64,000 nt of DNA from Neofusicoccum parvum (taxonomy: Eukaryota > Ascomycota > Dothideomycetes > Botryosphaeriales > Botryosphaeriaceae): NCBI GenBank assembly GCA_020912385.1, contig CP087216.1, forward strand, positions 682,001 through 746,000, given 5' to 3'. The notes under the pieces are model-generated. The model ran no database searches and had not been told where the DNA came from. It saw only the letters and a list, made by a program, of their open reading frames with translations. Shown here one piece after another: positions 44,001-55,590 of the stretch. The position numbers and the translations under genes are program-made. Every line of letters begins with the position of its first letter. Within the stretch, counting starts at the first letter, position 1.

Positions 44001-46296
44001 ATTTGCGGATGATTATCCCACCCGAATACTCGGCCAACTCAAGAACGCTACGATCGCTAGAAGTGACGTCAAAGAGTTGCTCTGGTATTATCACAGTATC
44101 ATTAACTAGATAGACAGCAGGGGTATTGTCCATAATGCCACCAGCCGGTGTACATGCGTGAAATTTCCCAATTCCGATCTTGGCGAGATCTCTCCCAGTG
44201 ATATCTTTAATGAAAAACACATCCTACTGCAACTTTCAACTGGAGTTTCCTGATCATGTATTCATTTCTCAATCCACGCAAACAGTACTTTAGTCTTGAT
44301 TGCCGCTGGAACCTTCCTAATGTCTGACCCATCCTCCAGGAATCAATTCCTGTAGGCTCTCCTGCCAGTTGTTCCCAACGCACTACTTCACATCCTTTAT
44401 TAACCCCGGGCCATCTCCTACAGAACGTGCTTCAGAAGACCTTACTGATCTTTTGATGCCGTTCATCAATCTTTGGTAGTAATGGTAAATGTTGCCTCGA
44501 CCAAAGGAAATCCGTTCCGAGCTGGATAGTTTGGGCAACACGCCAGGAAGCAGGATATCGCGGCTACTTCGCATCAGAAAAGCAGTACATAGCTCCGCTC
44601 CGAAATGCGAATACCAATCCGCGGCTCTGCAGGCATTAGAACAATTTTTGGGTCAGCTGTCAGTATCACAGCGTCTCCGAGTGTCTCCGCGTGGATGGAG
44701 CAATTGAAACTAGTCCTCAGATGAGCACTTTTTGTACGAATTTACGTCTTCTGGGCAACCACGTGGCATCCTTCCCCGTTGAGTCCGGAATCCTTGCACC
44801 GGAGGGGATTCAACACCGGAGAACAATGTGGAGAGTGGTCTAAGGAGCGCATGGTTGGAGACGTCAGCGGGGGTCACGAATCCGAAGATCACAAGAGCAG
44901 ATTCATGAAGCTCACATGGCCCGTAGTTCGAGTCGAGGTGTCTGCATGCACAAATCAGCTCGCTGAAATCAGCCCGGCTCAATCCTCAACGGTCTTGCGG
45001 GATTAGCGATCACTAGACCACATATGTAGTTTTCTGCCTTTTCCTGGCTTGAATTTGTATCCTCCAACAGCCCGCCTCACGGTTCTTGCCGACCTCCAAA
45101 TTTCGCCAACGCCTATGATTTGGAGCCTCGCATTCTTCCAAAAGAAAATCCTACTTACTTAGAGGAAAGTATCATGCAGATTATCCCCAGCACTGCGGCA
45201 CCTTTCCCCTTTGTCGAAGACCTTAGAAGCCGTCACGGAAATTCTGAAAAGCTGTTATTCGAGAGCCTCCCCTCAAGCCGCCAGTCCGAAGTCCCGTCTG
45301 ATTAGAATGACCGGTCCGACGCCGGAGAAGATTTGGAGTTGACGGGGTGAGTGGTGTGGAAGGTGATATCCCCCGCCTAGGCGGCACCCACGAGGACAGA
45401 GCGTTGCGCACATGATGTGCCCTCAACCCATGAGGGAATTCCGAGCAGGGAGGCACAGAATCTGCTGAAATCCACCAGCCCTGCTCGTTCCTCAATATCC
45501 GACAGGAGTCTGGCGTCTGTCGATAAGCGAAGATCGAATTTCAGGAGTCTCCCTTCTTGTGTAATACTGCTGCTAATGACTACGGCATTCTGCTGTTGTT
45601 TACTGCGCCCGAGGGAGAAGCCTTAGGTCCTCAGAATCATGTTATCCTGGAAAGAGTGTCAACGCGATGGTGAGATACAGCTGAGCAGTAGTTTGGCATG
45701 ATGCTGAGTGTCCTCGAACGGTCTCACCGAAGGTGAGTGTAGACGAAGTTCCCATCAAGAGAACGGGAGAAACCGAGAACGGAGTGTCGTTGAAGAGCTG
45801 TATTTGGAATTCCGCAACAGTCTGCTTCGTCAGGCCCACGAGTCAGAAAGGTACGCAAACATCGCAATTCTTTTTAAGAGGACGCCAACAGCCAACTCGG
45901 ACCGAGTCTCGGACCGGCTGCAGACGGCATGACGTATACGATGCCTTAGCGTAGCTGCGACATTTGTCCATGGGACTGAGAAGAAAAAGATACATTTCAT
46001 CAACTGGCTGGGAGCGACGTTGCTTTTCTGGTTGTTTAAACACCTTCGCAAGACAAAAGGACGAAAAAAAGATCCATCAATCCAAAAACGCACAAGGGAA
46101 TAAAGCCAACTCCGCAGTTCATCAACCGAGCGTTAGAAACAGTTGAAAAGGGTGGTCAAGGAGAGATATCAAGATCAACACACATGGCGGCGCGTGCGGG
46201 TCTCACACGCAGCGACGACGCTTTCACTGTACCAGATCACAACAACTAGGAGAGAGCACTCCAAGCGCGCGGGAGGGAGGGGCCACCGGCACGCGG
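41100..46296. other. Long gene-poor region
   Basis: About 5.2 kb without a supportable gene. A (GGC)n microsatellite lies at 42391-42412 and a G/T-rich tract at 42820-43090. Between 43.87 and 44.98 kb, three minus-strand frames (44982-44710, 44574-44383, 44220-43873) look mildly coding, lack starts, and might be pieces of a decayed gene. 46.1-46.3 kb is the 3' flank of the peroxidase gene. Confidence 0.4.
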
Positions 46297-47245
46297 TCAC
46301 TTCGCCGCGTCGCCATCGACGTGGGCGGCCTCGGCCGCATCCGCGACCTCGCCGGCGGTGTCGGCCTTCTCCTTGTCGTCGGCCGTCTTGTCCTTGTCGC
46401 CGGGCTTGTCGGCGCTGCCCTTGCCCTCGACCAGCTTCTTGACGACCTCGACGGTGGCGTCCGGGCCGCCGGCTTCGGCGGCCAGGACCTTGCCGGCCTT
46501 GTCGACGACGAAGACGCCGCGGACGGTGCCCTTAGCGTTGCCCGGCTTGGCCAGGCCGATGGCCTTGATGAGCGAGAACGACGGGTTGCAGAGCAGCGCG
46601 TACGGCAGGTTCTGCTTGGTCTTGAACGTCGTGTTGGCCTTGGGCGAGTCGTTGGACAGGCCGAAGATGCTGAAGCCGGTCGACGTGAGGGCCGTGTACG
46701 AGTCGCGGAAGAGACAGGCTTGCTTGGTGCCTTTGTGCGGCGTCGGAGCGGCGTCAGTGGGGGGATGCAAGGAACGGGGTCGCTCGGGTGGCGCGCGGAG
46801 AAGGAAGAAGTGGAGAACGGTGGTGGCGGGTGGGGAATAGGAGGAGGTGGAGAAGACGAGCGAGAAGTGTTGCAAACTCACATCCAGGCGTCGAGGCCTT
46901 GGGGTAAGTGAAAATCACAACGCCGTCCTTGCTCTCGTCGACGAGCTTCTTGAGCGAGGTCTTGGTGCCGTCGTTGGTCTCGACCTCACCGCCAAAGCCG
47001 TCGAGCTCGAGGGCCTTGCCGACCTCGGGCTTGCCGGCGGCCGCTGGCTTGGAGGCGCCATTGGTCGCGGTGGCAGCCGGCTCCGCGGGCTTGGTCACCG
47101 TCTCTTCAACCTTTGCGGCGACGGCGCTCACGGTGTCGGCGACGGCTTCCTTGGCCTTGGCGGCCTTCGACTTGGGGCCGGGCTTCTTCTTCGCGGCCTT
47201 CTCGGGGGCGGGCGGCGGGGTCTTGCGCTTGCGGAGCTCGACCAT
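46297..47245 (-). CDS. DOT5: Nuclear thiol peroxidase, DOT5/PrxQ-type peroxiredoxin
   Basis: Two exons, 47245-46882 and 46730-46297, 265 residues. The 151-nt intron (GTGAGT...CAAAG) interrupts the codon of the peroxidatic cysteine (T|GC). The spliced active site is YPKASTPGCTKQACLFRD: peroxidatic Cys in TPGC, resolving Cys five residues on, as in PrxQ/BCP/DOT5 enzymes. The N-terminal ~75 residues are Lys/Ala-rich (RKRKTPPPAPEKAAKKKPGPKSK), which suggests nuclear targeting or chromatin binding, as for yeast Dot5. The peroxiredoxin fold ends at about 215 (VRGVFVVDKAGKVLAAEAGG). A ~40-residue acidic/Lys tail follows. It reduces peroxides with thioredoxin as reductant. ATG context is ACCATGGTCG on the opposite strand. 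Confidence 0.9.
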
Positions 47246-48857
47246 GGTGGCGATGGATGCGCAGGCACAGAGTCGGTGGGGGGCGGGATGGCAGACGGCT
47301 CAATGCGTCGGAATTGGCAGCTCCGCGACGGGCAGCTGGGTGGTGGCGCTCGGGGGTCCGGTGCAAGGGTAGGGCTGGCAGCGGGCGCGAGGGTCGCACG
47401 AGGCAGGCGATCGAGGGCGTGGGCAGGCAGAGGTCAATCGCGGGTGGAGGGGACAGCAGAGGGTGTGCTGGACGCGTTGTGCGTGGTTGTGTCGAGCTGG
47501 CGCTAGCCCGGGTGGGAGCTATGGCGAGGAGCTGGGCCTTCCGAACGCTTCTCCACCCGGCTCTGGCTGGGCTGCTGTGCTTGCGGGCATGCTGTTGCGG
47601 GGGAGCTGATTGGCCGCCGGCTGCGAGCGCGACGCGCCGGACGAGGAGGAGAAGACGCGCCGGCTGCGATGCGTGTTTGCGGTGTGTCAGCCGGCCAGGT
47701 CTTCCGCGCTTATCGGCGGCGCCAGGGCCCGCTTGTCGACACGCCCTGCCTGGGGCGCGGCGGCACCAGTACATATAGCCTGCCGTGCCGCCGCCATCCG
47801 CGCGGGCTGCGCTGCGTGCTGCTGCTGTGCGCTGGAGGCGAGGGCGCGGCACCTGCAAGAGCTTGGGAACTTCGAGGACGCGAACGCGGCTGCTCCGAGA
47901 GCGGAGCGCAGGGCGCCGTCCACAGCTTGGCGCGCGCCGGTACCGCCCGCGAAGGCCCGCCTACGCCTACGCCGCCGCTGCCATCGCCCGTCGTCAGAGC
48001 ACCGCCAACCCACCACCGTCTCGCCATCCCGCCCGCAGGAACTCCGTCTGGCCCCGAGTCTCGCGCGCCTGCCGTCGTGTCGCTGTCGCCCGCGCGAGGG
48101 ACGAGACCGGCTTGCAGTCGCCGCTGCAGCTGCAGTGGTGCTGGGCGGCGCTGAGGGCCGTCCCGTGCCGTGGCTCGCTTGCCAGGCCGCGAGGGCCCTT
48201 GTCGTCAGTCCAATCACCTCCGCGGCTTATCCAACCCGCGCGTGTGTCATCGCGCCTCCGCCGTCCAGCCCGCCCTGCACTCCGGACACGCAGCGAGTGC
48301 TGAGGCCGCTGCCGCGTGCTGCGGACATGGCCCACAGCAGCAGCAGCGTGCCGGGATGCTCTGGCGGCGCAGCGCGTGCCGGCAGCCGCCCCAGCTTCAC
48401 GACATGCTTCCAGATGCCTTCCGTATGCAGGAACCGGCAGGGGCGCGCCTTGGGGAAGCTGGGGGCTCTGCGGTCCAAATACGTAACACGAAACCACCTC
48501 GTGGCCTTAGCTCTCGTCTAAATTTTTGCTGCCGTTGCCGCTCATGCAGCGCAGCTCTGCGGCCGCCGTAGTCGCCAGACATCGCCAGTTCCAATTGAGT
48601 CACCTTGCCCAGCTATGCTCGATCGAGGCCTTGGGTTGCACACTGCGAGTGCCAGCCGTTGCCGGACCCGCTCTCTGCCCACCGAAGCCCACTTCGCCTC
48701 CCCGCTGCAGCCGTACTTCTAGCCCTCAAACACGTCCTCTTTTCTACCCGCCCCTCCCTCGATCTGTGCCTGCATCTCGCGATCCTCCACTCCGCCTCTC
48801 CCAAAGCCGACGCAACCCGCCATTATCCTCAAATACCCTCCCCTCCCATCGCCCAGC
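47246..48857. promoter_or_regulatory. Divergent, GC-rich promoter region
   Basis: 1.6 kb between the DOT5 gene (leftward) and the permease gene (rightward). Very GC-rich with overlapping spurious frames; the last ~250 bases are pyrimidine-rich. No gene or RNA supported. Confidence 0.45.
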
Positions 48858-50746
48858 ATGGGTGCCTCTGACCAATCCATCGCCAATGGCCGCCCTATCG
48901 AGCATGACATGGACATTAGTGCCGCTGCCCCGGTCGTGCGAGACGAGAGCAAGCGCAACGAAGAGGCCGCTGCTCGCGAGACCCGCTCCAGCACCTCGGG
49001 AAGCCAGGATATGGGTGGCGCTGAGAAGCTGCAAGATCGACAAAAGGGCATCGACGACCTGGAGAAGATGGCCCCTCCGCCCTATACGGCTTCTGAAGCT
49101 GCTGTAATTGCCTCTCCTCTCATTGGCTCTCCCACCAACGTGCTGATTGATGAGACCTCTCAGGTTGGCGAGGTCAACCCGTTTGGCCACGAAGATGAAA
49201 ATGCAGAGATCAAGTACCGGACGATGGAGTGGTGGCATGCGGGGTTGCGTGAGTGTTCTCTGCTGTCGACATCTGTAGACAAGGCGTTCTGACCCAAATG
49301 CCTACGCAGTCATGGTTGCCGAAAACATCTCTCTGGGCATTCTCTCGTTACCACAGGCTGTCGCCCATCTTGGTCTTTTCCCGTAGGTTCATCACGCACC
49401 CTGACGCTGTCAGTACAAGCGTAGAGGCCTCTGGTTAACGCAGACATGGCAGTGGCATCTTCCTCATCGTTGTCTTCGGTCTCTTCTCGACCTACAGCGG
49501 CTACGTCATTGGCCAGTTCTACCTCAAGTACCCGAGCACGCACACCTTCGCCGATGCCGCGTACCTGATGGGCGGACCCATTGCCAAGGAGATCATGGGA
49601 ATTGCCCAGTGCTTGATCCTCATCTTCATCCAGGCGGCTCACGTGCTCTCCTTCTCCATTGCCATGAACGCTCTTACCGACCACGGCACCTGCTCCATTG
49701 TTTTCGGTTTCGTCGGCTTCGCTGTTTGCTTGATACTCTCGCTGAAGCGTCAGCTTGAGAAGGTCTCGTACCTGTCCATGATCTGTGAGTTACCCCTCAC
49801 TACCAACAAAAAAGAAGTCTGCCATCTCTTACCGTTTTCAACCACTAACAACACCTCCAGCCTGCCTCTCCATCACCATCTGCATCGTCGTCGCCATGAT
49901 CGGCATCGGCATCAGCAAGCCCGACCCCGCCCACATCGTCGCCGTCAACCACGACAGCGACCTGAAAACCGGCATCCTCGCGGCCCTCCAAATCATCCTC
50001 GCCTACGCCGGCCACGTCGGTACGTCCCCAACCAGTCCCTCCTGGGCCCCCAACCAACCCCCTCCCCCCCCCCCGCTCCAACCCAACCACTAACACATCC
50101 CCCTCCTCTCCCAGCCTTCTTCACCTTCTGCTCGGAGCTCAAGCGCCCCGAAGACTTCCCCAAATCCCTCGCCTTCATGCAGATCATCGCAACCACCTTC
50201 TACGTCATCGTCGGCGCCGTCATCTACTACTACGCCGGCCCCACCGTCCTCTCCCCCGCCCTCGGCAGCGCCTCCCCCACCGTCGCCAAAGTCGCCTTCG
50301 GCCTCGCCCTCCCCACCATCGTCATCGCCGGCGTGGTATGCGGCCACGTGTGCTGCAAGTACGTCTGGGTGCGCCTCTGGCGGCACAACCCCAGCCGCAT
50401 GCACGAGAAGCGCGGGCTCCCGCTCCTGTCCTGGATCGGCATCTGCGCGGCGTCCTGGCTGGTGGCGTGGCTGATCGCCGAGGCGATCCCGAGCTTCAGC
50501 CTGCTGCTGGGGCTGATCTCGGCGCTGTTCTGCAGCTGGTTCAGCTTCGGGTTCAGCGGCGGGCTCTGGCTGTGGATGAACCGCGGGAGGTGGACGCAGA
50601 GCTGGCGGAAGCTGCTGCTCGCCCTGCTGAACGCCTACGTCCTGTGCCAGGGCGCCGCCATCTGCGCGCTCGGCCTGTACGCGAGCGGCTCGGCGCTGGC
50701 GGATGGGGATGGCGGCGCCGCGTTTTCGTGCGCGGATAATTCGTGA
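48858..50746 (+). CDS. MTR: Neutral amino-acid permease, MTR-type (AAAP family)
   Basis: Five exons: 48858-49248, 49310-49382, 49444-49784, 49861-50019 and 50115-50746, 531 residues. All junctions keep frame (phases 1, 2, 1, 1). The N-terminal ~115 residues are polar and cytosolic, ending with EIKYRTMEWWHAGL just before the first helix, as in Neurospora MTR. The first helix carries VAENISLGILSLPQAVAHLG. Further helices include TYSGYVIGQF, CLSITICIVVAMIGIG, an IILAYAGHVAFFTFCSELK stretch typical of AAAP carriers, and TFYVIVGAVIYYY. About ten or eleven membrane segments are expected. It probably imports neutral and aromatic amino acids with protons across the plasma membrane. No regulatory site is recognised. 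Confidence 0.88.
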
Positions 50747-51760
50747 GCGCGGGGGCTGGGGATGTGGCCGTCGGAGGGTGGTGGGGGGTAGGAGACTCGC
50801 TGCTGGTGCGGCGAGGCGTGGGCGTTTCCCATGCTTGTCGCGATGATGGCGACGAGAGGGCGGAGCTGTTTCCCTCTTGGTTCCCCTTTTTTCTTCGTCA
50901 ACGTTCTTTCTATCTTAATTTCCTCAAGATGAGGTGTTTGCACGTCGACGATCCACCAAGCACGGCTGAGATCGAGGCAACCAAAAGGGGCAAGCCGCGT
51001 GTGGAGCGGATCGACGGAAGTTTTTGTTTACGACTCAAAAGACGGATGGCTCTGGAGGTAAAAGAGGTTTATCAAAAGACCTAGACGGAGAGCGCAGAGG
51101 CCCTCAGACCTGGCTCTGCAACAAAAGTCGGAATGTTTCGAATACTGCTTTTACGGAGTTTTGATCATTTGGCTACGAGAAAACGGACTGGGATTATCAG
51201 GTGTAACGAAAGGCGTTTTCAACATTGGAAGAACTACGCCATATACAGTACTACAACTAATCACTTGAAGACGCTCAAGGTCCACTACAAACTATGTGAA
51301 TGTCACGTATAGATTTAAAAAAGATAATCTTTATTGAATCGACCAGGCAAGCTTGTCATCATGTTTCTACGAGCCAACATCTTGATAATAATATTCAATG
51401 ACCAGCTGTTTTATCCGAACCCTTCGCGCAGAGCCCGATAGACAATGTATGCTCGGATTCCATCAGAAAGAAATTAATCGTTACGGAAAGGGGAAAGAGG
51501 AATAAGAGTTATACAAGACACTACTTTGAGGAGACAGAGAAAAACGAAATCCGTCTACCGTGACACGTTACAGAGGGCCGTTAAAAGGGGTAGGCAGGCG
51601 GATAGGCTGCTTCGAACCAGAGCCCCGTACCCAACGCACCCAGATAGCCGGTTCTTAAGCAAACGAGCAATCGAGAAAAGAAAAGCACCCGATAAACACA
51701 TACGTCACAAGGGCCATCGTGTAGAATACAAATCCATCGTCACTCTTCCTGTTTAGTCTC
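50747..51760. other. Convergent intergenic region
   Basis: 3' flanks of the permease and RhoGAP genes. A 70-codon frame at 51526-51756 has no domain. Nothing else seen. Confidence 0.4.
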
Positions 51761-54702
51761 TTAGGCCCCACGACTCGGCCTCCTCTCCTCCGCCTTCTCG
51801 TTACCGAGCTTCACCAGCTTCTCCGCAGTGTCAGCCCTCTCCTCGAACAGTCTGCGCAAGTCGTCGACACTCTTCTTCTTGAGATCAAGCTTGCGCGGGT
51901 TGTCCTTGGGGATGGGTGGCGGTTCGAAACTGGGCATACGCTTGAGCAAACCGGATGACATGGGGCGCGGCTTGCTTCCAGGCTCAGTCGCCATGGTCGC
52001 TGCACGTTGTGGGGCATTTCCTGCGTTGGCCGGGTATACGGGGCGGGCGAGGGAAGTGATGGTTGGTCCACGCGAGCGAGAACGTTCGCGGTTCTGGGTT
52101 TGGTACTCAGTGCCGACGTTTGTGGCGGAGAAGGAGGAGGTTGAAGTACGGCGAGACAAATTGGTTGAGACGGAGGCCGGGAAGTCAGGTTTGCGGAATT
52201 CAGCATCTTGTGGAGACAGAGAGGGTCGACGGCCATTAGGGCTGAATGCGGAGGGACTAGTCAGATTGGGTGATTGGATAGGAGATGCGGAAGGCTTGCT
52301 CGATCCGCTGGATCCGGGTCTGGAGGGGATGGTCTTGCGAGGGACATGACCAGCCGCGGCGGCCGCCCCGATCATCTCAGCGAGACCGGGTGGTGCACGC
52401 GTCTGGTTCGATTGCTGGGTGCTCTGGGCTTGCCGTGGCAACTGGGTGGGAGGGGCAGCGTGCTCTGGGGAAGAAACAGCACTTTCCGCACTAGCGATCT
52501 GCTCCGCAGTCAGGGCTTTGCGCTTTGGAACTATGATGTGAGGAACGCTAGGACCAGGAAGTCGCGCACTTGACTTATCCTGTTTCTTCTCGTAGTCACC
52601 GCTCCATCCTGAACTGCGAGCAGGGCCAAATCCATCCGTCGTTGCGGCTTGCGTGAGAGGTGACTCGGTGACACCCGAGTGCCCTGCCATCTCATCCGCC
52701 AGCACAGTCGAATACCGGGGAGGCACCTGGACAGAGGGTGCTGGCTTCCGTCGTAGCGACGAATCATCACTGCCGGTCGGGCTCAACGGTGTCTGAATGC
52801 CATCTCTAGAACTCGAGACGGACGGTCGCGGCGGAAGTGCCGGTGGCGCCGGCTCGTCAGTATTGTCCTGAAGAATGATACCTGAAAACTGTTTTTCCGA
52901 ATCCGCAAACCCGGCGTCTTCCTCGGAAGGTGATTCAATACCAAAGTCCTCCGATTTTGGGCGAGCCTTGCGAGATGCTTCCAACGGATCCTCGTATTCT
53001 TGCTGAGTTTGAGGTGGCTGCAGATCACGTCGGAAGGCGCCGCTGTCAACACCACAATTCTCACGAAGCCCCTCGTCCCATAAATCGATCGCTTCGGCTA
53101 AGATACGGCGGATGACACTGGACATCTTCGCATCTTCGATCTGGTCAGGACCGCAGACTAGCGTGGGTGCAAAGCACACAGCCAGATTCTCGGCAGACAT
53201 TTTGTTGTCTCCCTGGTGCTCCGCCACTATGCTCAGAAGTGGGAGCAAGTGGCGGACCATAATTTCTCGCGACAAAGCTGGAATTGCCGACCATTCCGAC
53301 TTGGGCGAAATCAACTCCGTCAACGACTTGAGTGTCGGGGGGTCATCGGGGTTACCAAAAAGACTCCGCAGCTCTCGGTAGGACGCCTGGGGGAAAAGGG
53401 GCTGGCGCAACTCAGCATACCAGGTCTTGATCAGACCGGCGGAGAGGTAGACACCATAGGCATCTCTAGAATCAACTTCTTCAACAATCGCTTTGGTGAC
53501 ATCAGAGTCGTCGAAGGGCGGCAGCGGTAGCATGACGCCATTCTCCTTCCAGAGAATGTATTTTTGGCCCCGGTCATATGCCTCTTTTAGAATCTCCTTG
53601 AGCCTGGAATGTGGCGGAATCCGGAATATTCCTTCAGTACGAATGTTGGGATCCATGAGCAAGAACAACGTCGTCTCCCGCAGCACGCGGGGTAGCCTTG
53701 TGTCACCTCTTGCATTCTGAGGCAAGGGCTGTTTGCAGGAAAATGCCCGACGGCCGCTGGCGAACGGTTCATGGATGTCTGGCGATAGTCTTCGATCATG
53801 GAGGTACGCGGATGGCGGTATTAACAATGACGAGACCGGAAGATGTAATGCTAGTTGGGTCAGGGTGGAAACTGCGGTCTCGGGTCAGCTTCTCAGCTCG
53901 ATAAGCCACACTCGTGCCAAGCAAGTAAGCCAGGCACCGCTGAGCTCAGCAATCTGCGCGCAACCGCAGGAACATCATTGTGCTCTGACTCCGTCGGTAC
54001 GAAGTACGAGGTTGCTGCGGTCCATTGCGCGCAGCTGGCGGCCAGAAGTGCGCCAAGACCGCGCTCAGCTGCTTGGCTCACGCGCACACCTGCCTGACAT
54101 GGAGAGGACTCACCGTGGACGATCTTCCTCCTGAACTTGGGGCTGACGACGGTAGAAAACATCTCCACCAGAATCCTGACCCAGCCCCTCTCGTGCACAA
54201 TGTACAGCTTCTGCAGGCGCTTGCGCATGGCGCGGCTCAGCACATGGTATGCCTGAATGAACCAGCCCCAGCCGGGGCGGTTCTTCTTGCCGCCTGTTGT
54301 GCGCTCGGCATCGCCGCCGGCGAAGAAGATGACCTCGTACTCGGTTCCGCTGAGCAGCTCCTCCTCGCCCGGCAGGCGGGCGAGCACGTAGGGGAGGAGG
54401 GCGTCGAAGTCGGCCTCGTCGGCATCGGGCAGGGCGGCGGCGTTGAGGATGTAGATGGGCAGGCCGGAGTCGGAGGGGACGGGCGTGCGGTAGAGGATGC
54501 CGGCGGCGGCCTTGGCCAGCTCGTGGTCGTAGTCGGCGGAGGTGCGGGGAGGAGGAACGGCGTTGAGGGAGGTGCTGCGCAGACGGCCTGCGCGCTGGGC
54601 GAGCTGGGCGCGCATTGCCTTGCCGGACCAGGTCAGCCGGCGTCGTATGCCCATTTGAGACGAGCTGTGGTGGTGGGAGTGGTCGTGGTGCTGCGTCTTC
54701 AT
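51761..54702 (-). CDS. CRAL-TRIO/RhoGAP protein (Ecm25-like)
   Basis: Two exons: 54702-54114 and 53871-51761, 899 residues. The 242-nt intron (GTGAGT...GCTGACCCGAGACCGCAG) is well formed. The ATG at 54702 begins MKTQHHDHSHHH; upstream frame is open but has no better start. Residues ~75-215 are a CRAL-TRIO (BCH-like) domain, with LPIYILNAAAL, YEVIFFAGG, LYIVHERGWVRILVEMFSTV and SPKFRRKIVHVSTLTQLALH. The RhoGAP domain (~240-425) has the arginine finger in TEGIFRIPP (Arg ~280) and the conserved KMSAENLAVCFAPTLV near 380. The remaining ~470 residues are disordered, Ser/Pro-rich, with PxxP-type motifs and a final KKKSVDDLRRLFEERAD helix. It should stimulate GTP hydrolysis on a Rho/Cdc42-type GTPase and act in polarity or wall integrity at membranes. 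Confidence 0.85.
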
Positions 54703-55590
54703 GCTCCACTGTTTTTTGCGTGCCTGGGTGAAGCGGGCAGAGAGGGCGTGGGAGAAGGCGCGGCCGGGAGAGGCTATATTGGGAAATTGGCGAGACTTAC
54801 AGCGGCAGCGGCTGGTGGTGGACGATAAGAGAGTTGGCCCTACGTTATCCCTGCTGGCTTTGGAAGAATGTGCCGTCTGGGGGACTCGTAATGCGACCCT
54901 GAGCGACAATGCTTGCGTAAGGCAAGGACGCCTCGCAGGGCTGAGACAGAGAATTCGGCGGGCTTGGGGCTTGGGATCAGCGCGCAGGAACTCACTCGGG
55001 CGACTTCATGCTGTCGTGCCCCGCAGGTGGTCGACGTCAGGCGGTGGGAACGGAGAGTCTCTGAGCCAGGATGCGGTGGTTGAAGCCGCCCCCTGCACAC
55101 GCGCGCCGCCAGGATTTCGCCGGCAACGCGTACCCGCGCTGCTCAGGGTCTGAACTGGCCCCGCCTAGCGCCGCCTACGTGTCCGCGCGAGAAACATGCT
55201 GGCACCGTGCTGTCTATTTCCAGCCTACTCTTTTTTACTTTTTAAGCTTCCGATCACCAGACGAGCGCCGCCTCGCTCAGCCAGAGCTGGTAGCGCGAAT
55301 CGGCACGCACCCACCAAGCCCAGCAGTGCCTGATCGCCCGCCTCGCCTTGACGACTGAGGGGCGCTGCCGCCGGCTAGCGCCGAAAACGCAGCATCTTCA
55401 CGCGGCCGACTTCACGCAAAGCACGCCTCGTGGCGGCCGGTGGACGCGCTCGTCCGGATAGCTTTAGCATGCATTTTAAAGACACTTTCGCATCCGGCCG
55501 AACACTTCAATTCCCCACCCAGTTATGCTTAACAGAAGCGCCGGTGGCATTTCATGCTAGCCGTCCGCGGGGGCATCCCTCTGCGTCTAC
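54703..55590. other. Intergenic region
   Basis: Promoter side of the RhoGAP gene and 3' flank of RQC1. Several short frames without a domain. No TATA box stands out. Confidence 0.4.

Noticed and set aside
51590..51665. Possible tRNA on the minus strand near a GGTTCGAAGCA B-box-like sequence
   Set aside because: No matching A-box at the right distance and no acceptor stem could be drawn.
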